From Oscillospiraceae bacterium (GTDB lineage Bacteria > Bacillota > Clostridia > Oscillospirales > QAMX01), in contig SVMB01000006.1 in NCBI GenBank assembly GCA_015067675.1, positions 1 through 64,000 of the forward strand: a stretch of DNA of 64,000 nt. The letters run 5' to 3'. Positions 26,856 to 34,631 of this stretch are shown in pieces (the stretch's first letter is position 1; every line of letters begins with the position of its first letter). Position numbers and translations under genes: made by a program. The notes under the pieces were generated by a model. The model saw only the letters and a program-made list of their open reading frames with translations, was not told the origin of the DNA and made no database searches.

Positions 26856-27872
26856 ATGAAAGCTCTTGAACAGCGTCTGGACACGCTGATTCGTGAAAAA
26901 AACGTCCGCAACATCATGATCCGCGTGGGACGCGGCGATGATATCCTGTACGATGCCTGCAAAACCGTCGAGGATCGGGTTTTAACCGATCAGACGCTCT
27001 TTGATATGGCCTCGGTGACAAAAATCGTCGTCACCACGAGCCTTGCGCTCATCGCGCTGGACCGAGGACTCCTTTCCGTCACCGATCCCGTCAGCCGCTT
27101 CTTCCCTGTGCCGGAGGATAAGGAAAATCTCACCGTTTTTCATCTCCTGACCCACACCATGGGCATCGGTCACAAGAATCTGACCTCCGCCGCCGATATT
27201 GCCAACATTGAGGCGCACATTCTCTCCATTCCTTCCGATATTCCCATCGGCTCCGACACCCGCTACAGCTGCCCCGGCTTTATCCTGCTCGGACGCATCC
27301 TGGAAAAGCTTTACGGCCAGCGTCTTGACGAGGCTTTCACCGCGCATGTTGCGGCGCCTCTGGACATGGTTTCCTCGGGATATCATCCCGGCCAAACCCT
27401 CGACATCGTCAACGCCAACCAGACTTCCGAGCTGTGCGGCGTGGTCAATGACTACAACTGCCGCTTCCTCGGCGGCATCGCCGGTAACGCCGGTCTTTTC
27501 TCAAATCTTGCCGACATGACCCGCTATGTGCGGATGCTGAGAAATGACGGTGCACCCATCATCACCCGTGATACATTTGCCGAAGCCTGCCGCAATCATA
27601 CGCCCGGTATGAACGATGCCCGTGGGCTTGGCTATCTCTTCGTGGATGAACGCTATGCTCAGACAGGCGGCCTCTTCCCCACCGGCAGCATCGGCCACTG
27701 CGGTCACACCGGCCAGTCGGTCTTTGTGGATCTGCAGTCCGGGCTGTACGTGATCATCCTCTCCGATGCCACGGCAAGCGTCACGCTGAAATACGGCGGC
27801 GAAAAGTACGCCGAGGTCATGCAGATGCGTCACGACATCCACGCGGCGATCAAAGAAGATCTGAACCTGTAA
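26856..27872 (+). CDS. Beta-lactamase-fold serine hydrolase
   Basis: 338 residues with class C/PBP-type motifs. Ser53-Val-Thr-Lys56 in 'FDMASVTKIVVT' is the SxxK nucleophile site. Tyr137-Ser-Cys in 'RYSCPGFILLG' stands where YxN usually is, so Cys replaces Asn. 'GHCGHTGQS' is the KTG-equivalent (HTG). 'FHLLTHTMGI' is another family hallmark. There is no signal peptide or membrane anchor, unlike cell-wall enzymes, so it may be an intracellular esterase or peptidase. GGAGAAAG precedes the ATG. The position between an M14 peptidase and GH92 suggests processing of an imported glycan or glycopeptide (inference). Confidence 0.85.
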   Translation: MKALEQRLDTLIREKNVRNIMIRVGRGDDILYDACKTVEDRVLTDQTLFDMASVTKIVVTTSLALIALDRGLLSVTDPVSRFFPVPEDKENLTVFHLLTHTMGIGHKNLTSAADIANIEAHILSIPSDIPIGSDTRYSCPGFILLGRILEKLYGQRLDEAFTAHVAAPLDMVSSGYHPGQTLDIVNANQTSELCGVVNDYNCRFLGGIAGNAGLFSNLADMTRYVRMLRNDGAPIITRDTFAEACRNHTPGMNDARGLGYLFVDERYAQTGGLFPTGSIGHCGHTGQSVFVDLQSGLYVIILSDATASVTLKYGGEKYAEVMQMRHDIHAAIKEDLNL

Positions 27873-27902
27873 CTTATTTTCCAACAGAAAGAAGATAGAA
27901 TC

Positions 27903-30038
27903 ATGAAACGCAATTACGTTGATCCTTTCCACGGCTGCGGCAACTGCACGCTTCCCTCTCCCCGCGGCATCGCCGCCACCTGGTTCTTCCCCAAAGCTCA
28001 GACCGGCAACACCCATCCCGGTGCCGCCGTTCCCTTCGGCCCCATGTGCGTCATCCCCTACTCCGGCGGCTATCCCACCGGCTACGGCGTCAACCGTCCC
28101 ACCTCCTATGGCCCCGCACCGCTCATGGATGTGGAACTCAAGCTCAAGGGCTTCACCCATATGGCCCATTCCGGTACCGGCGCCATCGGATATTACTATA
28201 ACTATGCCCGCTTTGTGCCCCTTGGCACCGATGGTCTTGCGGGTCTTGACACTGCCTGTGCCATCGCCGACGAGCATGCCGAACCCGGCTTCTACTCTGT
28301 CCGTTTTCCTGAGCGCAAACTGCTGGTGGAGCTGACCGCCTCCCGTCTTGCCGCAGCCCATCGATATACCTACGACGAAGGCAAGGCCGTCATCGCCGTG
28401 GATTTTGCCGCTGCCGGACTCAATCCCGCTTTCGGTCAGCGCTTTACCGCCGCCTCCGACGGCATGGAGCTCAAAATCGCTGATGACGGCGTCTATGCCC
28501 ATGTCTGCTTCCACACCATCCATATCTATTTCTACGCCGCCATCGAAAACGCTGCCGCGCAGCTCTTCCGCAGCGGTGAACTGTTGGGCGCGGACAGCCT
28601 GACCCTCGGCGGCGAAGTCCGTGAGCATGTGGGCGCTGTCTTTACCTGTGACGGTGCTGTTGCCAACTGCCGCCTCGGCGTATCCCTGCGCAGCTTTGAG
28701 CGTGCCCGCGCCAATGCGCAGGCAATCGGTTCCTTTGACGAGGTCTGTGAAGCTGCCAAGTCCGTCTGGGACCGTGTTTTTGACCTCATCGACATCGATA
28801 CCGACCGTGCCGATGTCCGGGAGATCTTCTGGTCCTGCCTCTATCACAGCCTTATCAAGCCTGTAAACTTCCACGGTGAGTCCTACGACTGGGAGGACGA
28901 CGCCTGCTGGACCGACTACGCCACCTTCTGGGATATCGCCAAGACTCAGCTTCCTCTGTGCTTCACCCTTTTCCCCGAGGAGGGCGCCGATATGGTGAAG
29001 AGCTGGCAGAATTTCTTTGACAATGCAGGTCTCTATCCCCCGTCCCTGACGCTGACCCGTGCGTATACACTGGAAAGCGTGCAGTCCCGCGCTCTGATCT
29101 GGCTGTGCACGATTGACGCCTGGAAGCGCGGCATCAAGGTGGACGTGGAGCGGGCGATTGACACCTTCAAGCGTGATCTGCAGCGCGATTTCAACCGTGA
29201 CTTCACCGAAACCGGCGTCTGTCCGCTGTATCTGCACATCATCGACCTGTCCGAGGCCTGCTGCCGTGCAGCCGAGTTCTGCCGTATGACGGGTCATGAC
29301 GAGGATGCCGCCTACTTTGCGCAGTATGCGGATAACTGGCGCAATGCTTTCGACGCCGAAACCGGGCTTCTCAGCACAAAGTCCAACTACTATGAGGGAA
29401 CTCACTGGAATTATTCCTTCCGTCAGACCGGTGTTCTGGCCGATCGCATCGAGCTTGCCGGCGGCCGTGAGCGTTTCACCCAGCTTCTGGATCAGTTCTT
29501 CGGCTACGGTGCACAGCCTGCTTACCGCCTCAGCGATGCCGGCGACGCCGAAACCATGCTTGCCGGTCTTGAACTGCACCGCTTCGAGGGCTTCAACAAC
29601 GAACCCGACATGGAAATTCCCTATACCTATACCTTTGTCGGCCGTCACGACCGCGTCTGCGAGATCGTGCGCGCCGGTATGCGCGATATGTTCACCACCG
29701 GCCGCGGCGGTATCCCCGGCAATGAGGACTCCGGTTCGCTGAGCTCCCTGTACGTCTGGAATGCCATGGGTATCTTCCCCACCTTCGCAGGCGACTGCAT
29801 GCTCATCGGCTCTCCGGTGCTGAAATCCGCGACGATCCATCTCCCCTCCGGTCATGACTTCGCAATCCGCACCGTCAATCACAGTGACGACAACATCTAC
29901 GTCTCCTCCATCACCTTCAACGGTGTCAGGCTTGACCGCGCCTGGCTGACGCTGGATGAGTTCTATTCCGGCGGCGAGCTGGTTCTTGAGATGTCTGCCG
30001 AGCCTGCGTCCGAGCCTTTCAGAAGCCCGCTGGACTGA
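27903..30038 (+). CDS. GH92-family alpha-mannosidase, apparently intracellular
   Basis: 711 residues over the GH92 fold: an N-terminal beta-sandwich ('VDPFHGCGNCTLPSPRG', 'NTHPGAAVPFGPM', 'FTHMAHSGTGAIGYY') and an (alpha/alpha)6 catalytic domain ('GIPGNEDSGSLSSLYVWNAM', where GH92 enzymes have GNDD/E...). GH92 enzymes are calcium-dependent exo-alpha-mannosidases, mostly secreted. This one starts directly with the domain and has no signal peptide. It ends the M14-hydrolase-GH92 group. Codon use is strongly biased, which creates an 853-codon antisense shadow ORF. Confidence 0.9.
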   Translation: MKRNYVDPFHGCGNCTLPSPRGIAATWFFPKAQTGNTHPGAAVPFGPMCVIPYSGGYPTGYGVNRPTSYGPAPLMDVELKLKGFTHMAHSGTGAIGYYYNYARFVPLGTDGLAGLDTACAIADEHAEPGFYSVRFPERKLLVELTASRLAAAHRYTYDEGKAVIAVDFAAAGLNPAFGQRFTAASDGMELKIADDGVYAHVCFHTIHIYFYAAIENAAAQLFRSGELLGADSLTLGGEVREHVGAVFTCDGAVANCRLGVSLRSFERARANAQAIGSFDEVCEAAKSVWDRVFDLIDIDTDRADVREIFWSCLYHSLIKPVNFHGESYDWEDDACWTDYATFWDIAKTQLPLCFTLFPEEGADMVKSWQNFFDNAGLYPPSLTLTRAYTLESVQSRALIWLCTIDAWKRGIKVDVERAIDTFKRDLQRDFNRDFTETGVCPLYLHIIDLSEACCRAAEFCRMTGHDEDAAYFAQYADNWRNAFDAETGLLSTKSNYYEGTHWNYSFRQTGVLADRIELAGGRERFTQLLDQFFGYGAQPAYRLSDAGDAETMLAGLELHRFEGFNNEPDMEIPYTYTFVGRHDRVCEIVRAGMRDMFTTGRGGIPGNEDSGSLSSLYVWNAMGIFPTFAGDCMLIGSPVLKSATIHLPSGHDFAIRTVNHSDDNIYVSSITFNGVRLDRAWLTLDEFYSGGELVLEMSAEPASEPFRSPLD

Positions 30039-30108
30039 TTGGGCAATTCCGTCACAGAGCACGTCGCTTTCCCGCTTTAGTTCGTTAAAGTTTTCCGTTC
30101 ATTTTTAC

Positions 30109-30137
30109 TTTACAATCTACCTGATTTGTGGTACAAT
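30109..30137 (+). promoter_or_regulatory. Promoter of the hisA-hisF-hisI-hisE-capA-like operon
   Basis: TTTACA and TACAAT with 17 bp spacing, 40 bp before hisA. No leader peptide, T-box or terminator is visible in the 138 bp gap. Confidence 0.75.
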
Positions 30138-30177
30138 AAAGTAATATCAATACCCGTATATCAAGGACAGATTTGTT

Positions 30178-30891
30178 ATGCTGATTTTACCCGCTATCGA
30201 TCTCAAGGACGGCCGCTGCGTACGTCTGCTGCGCGGCGACTTTGATACCGCGCATACCGTGGCTGACAGCGCCGTGGACACCGCCCGCAGTTTTCTGACG
30301 GCCGGTGCTGAGCTGATTCATATGGTAGACCTGGACGGTGCCAAGACAGGCGCCGGCAAAAACCGCGAAGTGGTGGCTCAGGTCATCCGTGAAACCGGCG
30401 CCCGGGTGGAACTGGGCGGCGGCATCCGTACGATGGACGACATCGAAGCAGTGCTGGCGCTGGGTGTTTCCCGCGTCATCATCGGCTCCGCCGCAGTGCA
30501 CAATCCCGAGCTGGTACGGGAAGCCGTTGCCAGATACGGCGAGAAGATTGCCGTGGGCATCGATGCACTGAACGGTACCGTGCGTACCCAGGGCTGGCTG
30601 GACGATGAAGGCATCGATTATCTCGATTTTGCCCGGAAAATGGAAAGCTTCGGCGTTCAGACCATCATCTGCACCGATATCGCCAAGGACGGTCTGCAGG
30701 AAGGCCCCAGTTTTGCCTCTCTGAAGGCTCTGCGGGAGGCTGTTTCCTGCGCCATCGTCGCCTCCGGCGGCGTGACCACGCTGGATGACGTCAAAACCCT
30801 GCGCGACATGGGCATCGACGCCGCCATCGCCGGCAAGGCAGTCTATTCCGGTGCGCTTGACCTGCCTGCCGCCGTGCAGCTTGCCCGCTGA
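30178..30891 (+). CDS. hisA: HisA: ProFAR isomerase
   Basis: 1-(5-phosphoribosyl)-5-[(5-phosphoribosylamino)methylideneamino]imidazole-4-carboxamide isomerase, a (beta/alpha)8 barrel of histidine synthesis. '[17 protein letters not shown]' has the catalytic Asp8, and '[10 protein letters not shown]', '[13 protein letters not shown]' and '[14 protein letters not shown]' (second catalytic Asp) complete it. 237 residues is normal. AAGGA lies 10 bases upstream of the ATG. It heads a run that lacks hisG, D, B, C and H, which must lie elsewhere. Confidence 0.96.
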   Translation: MLILPAIDLKDGRCVRLLRGDFDTAHTVADSAVDTARSFLTAGAELIHMVDLDGAKTGAGKNREVVAQVIRETGARVELGGGIRTMDDIEAVLALGVSRVIIGSAAVHNPELVREAVARYGEKIAVGIDALNGTVRTQGWLDDEGIDYLDFARKMESFGVQTIICTDIAKDGLQEGPSFASLKALREAVSCAIVASGGVTTLDDVKTLRDMGIDAAIAGKAVYSGALDLPAAVQLAR

Positions 30892-30922
30892 ACGGTCAAT
30901 CAAACGTAAGGAGCTTTCTGGC

Positions 30923-31678
30923 ATGCTTGCAAAACGTATCATTCCCTGCCTCGACGTGCGCGAAGGCCGTGTCGTCAAGGGCGTTCACTTTGAAAACCTG
31001 CGGGATGCAGGTGATCCCGTGGAGCTTGCCCGGTTCTACTCCGAACAGGGTGCCGACGAGATCGTTTTCCTCGACATCACCGCAACCCACGAGGAGCGCC
31101 GCACCATCGTTGACGTGGTGGAGCGCACCGCCCGTGAGGTGTTCGTGCCCCTGACCGTCGGCGGCGGCATCCGCACGCCCGACGATTTTCAGGAGCTGCT
31201 GCGCGCAGGCGCGGACAAGATTTCCATCAACTCCGCCGCCATCCGCAATCCCGACCTGATCAACCAGGCAGCCGAGCGTTTCGGCAACCAGTGCGTGGTC
31301 GTGGCCATTGACGGCCGCAAGAAGGAAGACGGCAACTATGAAGTCGTCATCAACGGCGGACGCATCGGTACCGGCATTGATCCGGTGAAGTGGGCCGTGG
31401 AATGTGAGCAGCGCGGCGCCGGTGAGATTCTGCTGACCTCCATGGAAACCGACGGCACCAAGGCAGGCTACGATCTGGAGCTGACCCGCATGATCGTGGA
31501 CGCCGTGAGCATCCCGGTCATCATGTCCGGCGGCTGCGGCAGCCTTGAGCATTTCTACGAAGGCTTCACCGAAGGCGGCGGCGATGCAGCCCTTGCCGCG
31601 ACGCTGTTCCACTACGGTGAGCTGACCGTTCCCCAAGTCAAGGAATATCTGAAAGGACGCGGCGTTCCCGTCCGCTGA
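30923..31678 (+). CDS. hisF: Imidazole glycerol phosphate synthase, cyclase subunit HisF
   Basis: Cyclase half of IGP synthase; it normally uses ammonia from the HisH glutaminase. '[20 protein letters not shown]' has the catalytic Asp, with '[13 protein letters not shown]', 'ISINSAAI' and '[15 protein letters not shown]' (second Asp). The ORF track starts 46 codons too early, inside hisA. ATG 30923 with AAGGAG upstream gives 251 residues. No hisH is adjacent, so the partner is encoded elsewhere. Confidence 0.96.
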   Translation: MLAKRIIPCLDVREGRVVKGVHFENLRDAGDPVELARFYSEQGADEIVFLDITATHEERRTIVDVVERTAREVFVPLTVGGGIRTPDDFQELLRAGADKISINSAAIRNPDLINQAAERFGNQCVVVAIDGRKKEDGNYEVVINGGRIGTGIDPVKWAVECEQRGAGEILLTSMETDGTKAGYDLELTRMIVDAVSIPVIMSGGCGSLEHFYEGFTEGGGDAALAATLFHYGELTVPQVKEYLKGRGVPVR

Positions 31679-31687
31679 AATATCGCT

Positions 31688-32011
31688 ATGATCACACCCG
31701 ATTTCAAGAAATCCGAACTGATTCCCGCCATCGTCCAGCATGCCGATACCGGCAAGGTTTTGATGCTGGGCTATGTCAACGAAGAAGCGCTTGAGCTGAC
31801 AAAAAAGACCCGTACCGCCTGGTTCTGGTCCCGCAGCCGCAATAAGCTCTGGAACAAGGGCGAGAGCTCCGGAAACTTCCTGCACGTGGAAAAGATTCTG
31901 CTCGACTGCGACGGCGATACCCTCATCTACGTCAGCCATCCCGACGGCCCCACCTGCCACACCGGTAATGAAACCTGCTTCTTCACCGAAATTGCCATGG
32001 AGGATAAATAA
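31688..32011 (+). CDS. hisI: Phosphoribosyl-AMP cyclohydrolase
   Basis: Zinc enzyme opening the purine ring of PR-AMP. Single-domain form of 107 residues with 'LMLGYVNEEALELT', 'WFWSRSRNKLWNKGESSGN', the metal-binding 'LLDCDGDTLI' and 'GPTCHTGNETCFF'. It is separate from hisE, which follows after 2 bp; in many bacteria the two are fused. No strong ribosome binding site is visible, so it may depend on coupling to hisF 9 bp upstream. Confidence 0.95.
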   Translation: MITPDFKKSELIPAIVQHADTGKVLMLGYVNEEALELTKKTRTAWFWSRSRNKLWNKGESSGNFLHVEKILLDCDGDTLIYVSHPDGPTCHTGNETCFFTEIAMEDK

Positions 32012-32013
32012 CC

Positions 32014-32337
32014 ATGAGTGCTCTGAACCATCTTTTCGAGGTCGTTTCCGACCGTCGTGTCAATCCCCAGGAGGGTTCCTATACCTGCTATCTGTTTGAA
32101 AAAGGACTTGACAAGATCCTGAAGAAGGTCGGCGAAGAAGCTGCCGAGACCATCATTGCCGCCAAGGGCGGCAAGAAGGACGAGATCGTCCTGGAGATCT
32201 GTGATCTGCTCTACCATCTGGTGGTTCTGATGGTGGAAGCTGGCGTCAGCGTCGAGGAAATCGAAGCGGAGCTTACCCAGCGCAGCCTCAAGATCGGTAA
32301 CCTCAAGACCTTTCACCAGACTGACAAAAATTCCTGA
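32014..32337 (+). CDS. hisE: Phosphoribosyl-ATP pyrophosphatase
   Basis: All-alpha MazG-like hydrolase converting PR-ATP to PR-AMP. 107 residues; 'VGEEAAETIIAAK' and 'EICDLLYHLVVLM' supply the ExxE...ExxD metal ligands. GGAGG lies upstream of the ATG within the hisI tail. It directly precedes the CapA-like gene by 15 bp. Confidence 0.95.
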   Translation: MSALNHLFEVVSDRRVNPQEGSYTCYLFEKGLDKILKKVGEEAAETIIAAKGGKKDEIVLEICDLLYHLVVLMVEAGVSVEEIEAELTQRSLKIGNLKTFHQTDKNS

Positions 32338-32352
32338 TCGGAGGATAAAAAT

Positions 32353-33531
32353 ATGAGCCGGCTTCGCGTTGCCCTGATGGGCGATATCTGCATGGAAGGC
32401 ATTCAGGAGCGCATGAATCCTGCTTATGCAAAGCAGCTTCTGGCTCCCATGCAGAAGCTCCTGCAGTCCTGCGACCTGCGCGTGGCAAACCTTGAGAATG
32501 CCATCTGCTCACCCGACACTCCCATCCGCAAATGCGGCCCCAATCTCTGGCAGACTCCCGAAAACCTCTGTTTCCTCAGGGAAGCCGGAATTGACTGCAC
32601 GGTTCTTGCCAACAACCACGTCGGCGACTTCGGCCCCGAGCCCGTAATGGCCACCATCGATGAGCTTCACCGCGCCGGATTCCCCACCGTCGGCGCCGGT
32701 GCAAACCTCGACGAGGCCTACATTCCCTGGATCACCGAGAAAAACGGCATTCGTCTCGCCGTTGTGGCCGTCTGCGAAAACGAATTTGGCGGCGCGACGC
32801 TGACCGAGGCCGGTACTGCGGCCTACGATCTGCATCGTGTGGCAAAGACCCTCAAGGCCGCACACACGCAGGCTGATTTTGTCGTGCTGGTCATGCACGG
32901 CGGCAACGAATATAATCCCCTGCCCAGTCCCCGCGTGCGCGCCCGCTACCGTACCTTCGTCGATCTGGGTGCCGATGCCGTCATCGGCATGCATCCGCAC
33001 TGCATTCAGGGCTATGAGATCTACGAGGGTTCCCCCATCGTCTACAGCACCGGCAACTTCCTCTTCCCCGGCTTTCCCTCCTCCCAGCCCTCATGGTTCC
33101 GCGGCTATGTGCCGGAGCTGACCTTGGAAAAGGGTAAGCCCATAGAGATCACCGTCCATCCCTACAGTTTTGATAAGGGTCCTGACGCCATCACGCCCGA
33201 CGAGGGTGAAACAAAGGCCACCATGCTTGCCTACATCGATAAGCTCTCGGCCTACATCGCCGATGAAGCCGAGATCCGCCGCCTCTTTGACGGCTGGACC
33301 ATGATTACCGGTCCTGATCATGCCGCCCTCGCCGGACGTTTTGAGCCGGAATATGAGGCGCTCACCGATGTCCCCAAGGGTCATCCCATGTACGCCGTGC
33401 GCAATATCCGCACCTGCGAAGCCCACAACGAGCTTGTCACCAACTACTGCCGCATGATCGTTGAAGGCCGTATCGCGGCAGGCAAGATTGCCGCCGGTGA
33501 GGTCCGCGCTCTGCAGAAAATGCCCGTATAA
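32353..33531 (+). CDS. CapA/PgsA-type metallophosphatase-like protein (poly-gamma-glutamate synthesis family)
   Basis: 392 residues of the PGA_cap family. 'ALMGDICMEG' and 'ANLENAIC' begin the metallophosphoesterase-like core, with 'LANNHVGDFG', 'LVMHGGNEY', 'ADAVIGMHPHCIQGYEIYEG' and 'VYSTGNFLF'. No N-terminal membrane anchor or signal is present, unlike many CapA proteins. GGAGG precedes the ATG, and the 15 bp gap suggests cotranscription with hisE. No capB or capC is adjacent, so a role in capsule synthesis is doubtful; a phosphoesterase or peptidoglycan-related function is possible. Confidence 0.85.
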   Translation: MSRLRVALMGDICMEGIQERMNPAYAKQLLAPMQKLLQSCDLRVANLENAICSPDTPIRKCGPNLWQTPENLCFLREAGIDCTVLANNHVGDFGPEPVMATIDELHRAGFPTVGAGANLDEAYIPWITEKNGIRLAVVAVCENEFGGATLTEAGTAAYDLHRVAKTLKAAHTQADFVVLVMHGGNEYNPLPSPRVRARYRTFVDLGADAVIGMHPHCIQGYEIYEGSPIVYSTGNFLFPGFPSSQPSWFRGYVPELTLEKGKPIEITVHPYSFDKGPDAITPDEGETKATMLAYIDKLSAYIADEAEIRRLFDGWTMITGPDHAALAGRFEPEYEALTDVPKGHPMYAVRNIRTCEAHNELVTNYCRMIVEGRIAAGKIAAGEVRALQKMPV

Positions 33532-33591
33532 CCTGTTCTGTCTGCGTTTTTCAGACAGACTCAACCCGATATATTGAAAAGAGGTACTTAA

Positions 33592-34614
33592 ATGGCGAAA
33601 ATTGTTACATTTGGTGAAATCATGATGCGTCTCAACCCCGCCGGTTACGGACGTTTCGTGCAGGCTCACTCTTTTGAAGTCTGCTACGGCGGCGGCGAGG
33701 CCAATGTTGCTCTTTCCCTGTCCAACTACGGCATGGACGCTGCTTTCGTCACCAAGCTTCCCGAAAACGATCTGGGTCAGTGCGCTCTCAACAGCCTGCG
33801 TCAGTTCGGCGTCGATACCACCAAGATCGTGCGCGGCGGCCCGAGACTCGGCATCTACTTCCTGGAAAACGGCGCTTCCCAGCGTCCTTCCAAGGTTGTC
33901 TACGACCGCGCCGGTTCTTCCATCGCCCTTGCCAAGCGCTCGGACTTTGACTGGAATGCCATCCTCGACGGTGTGGACTGGTTCCACTTCACCGGCATCA
34001 CCCCCGCTCTGGGCGGCGAGCTGCCCGAGATCTGCCTCGACGCCGTGAAGGTCTGCCGTGAGCGCGGCATCAAGGTCAGCTGCGACCTCAACTACCGCAA
34101 GAAGCTGTGGACCCGTGAGGAGGCCGGCCGCGTTATGGCTACCCTCATGCCCTATGTCAACGTCTGCATCGCCAACGAAGAAGACGCCGCCGATGTCTTT
34201 GGCATCCGCGCCGCCAACACCGATATCGAGGGCGGCAAGCTCTCTCACGAAGGCTACATCAGCGTTGCCCAGCAGCTCATCGACCGCTTTGGCTGCGAGA
34301 AGGTCGGCATCACCCTGCGCGGCAGCATCTCCGCTTCCGATAACGACTGGGCCGGAATGCTCTACGACGGCGAAAACGCCTACTTCTCCCCCACCTACCG
34401 CATCCACATCACCGACCGCGTCGGCGGCGGCGACAGCTTCGGCGGCGGCCTGATCTACTCCCTGCTCTCCGGCTACGACTGCCAGCATGCCATCAACTTC
34501 GCCGTTGCGGCCTCCTGCCTCAAGCAGACCATCGCCGGTGACGTCAACCTCGTCAGCGCGCCTGAGGTCGAGAGCCTCGCCGGCGGCAATGCCTCCGGCC
34601 GCGTCCAGCGCTGA
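33592..34614 (+). CDS. PfkB-family sugar kinase, 2-keto-3-deoxygluconate kinase-like
   Basis: 340-residue ribokinase fold. 'IVTFGEIMMRLNP' and 'FEVCYGGGEANVALSLSNYG' bind sugar, and 'DRVGGGDSFGGGLIYSLLSG' is the PfkB signature with catalytic Asp. The 'GEIMMRL' start and the overall layout resemble KDG kinases. GAGGT lies before the ATG. It is followed after 17 bp by a GH36 enzyme and then an ASRT-like protein, so it probably phosphorylates a sugar released from galactoside or uronate-type substrates (inference). Confidence 0.88.
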   Translation: MAKIVTFGEIMMRLNPAGYGRFVQAHSFEVCYGGGEANVALSLSNYGMDAAFVTKLPENDLGQCALNSLRQFGVDTTKIVRGGPRLGIYFLENGASQRPSKVVYDRAGSSIALAKRSDFDWNAILDGVDWFHFTGITPALGGELPEICLDAVKVCRERGIKVSCDLNYRKKLWTREEAGRVMATLMPYVNVCIANEEDAADVFGIRAANTDIEGGKLSHEGYISVAQQLIDRFGCEKVGITLRGSISASDNDWAGMLYDGENAYFSPTYRIHITDRVGGGDSFGGGLIYSLLSGYDCQHAINFAVAASCLKQTIAGDVNLVSAPEVESLAGGNASGRVQR

Positions 34615-34631
34615 GTATCCGGGACTGTTAT

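Noticed and set aside
27501-30062. 853-codon minus-strand ORF opposite GH92
   Set aside because: It is the antisense shadow of a strongly codon-biased real gene, with low-complexity Gly/Val/Ala composition and no recognisable domain.
33537-33559. Hairpin TCTGTCTG/CAGACAGA after the CapA-like gene as a terminator
   Set aside because: The stem is 8 bp but there is no T run after it; it could be a weak or Rho-assisted end, so it was not annotated.
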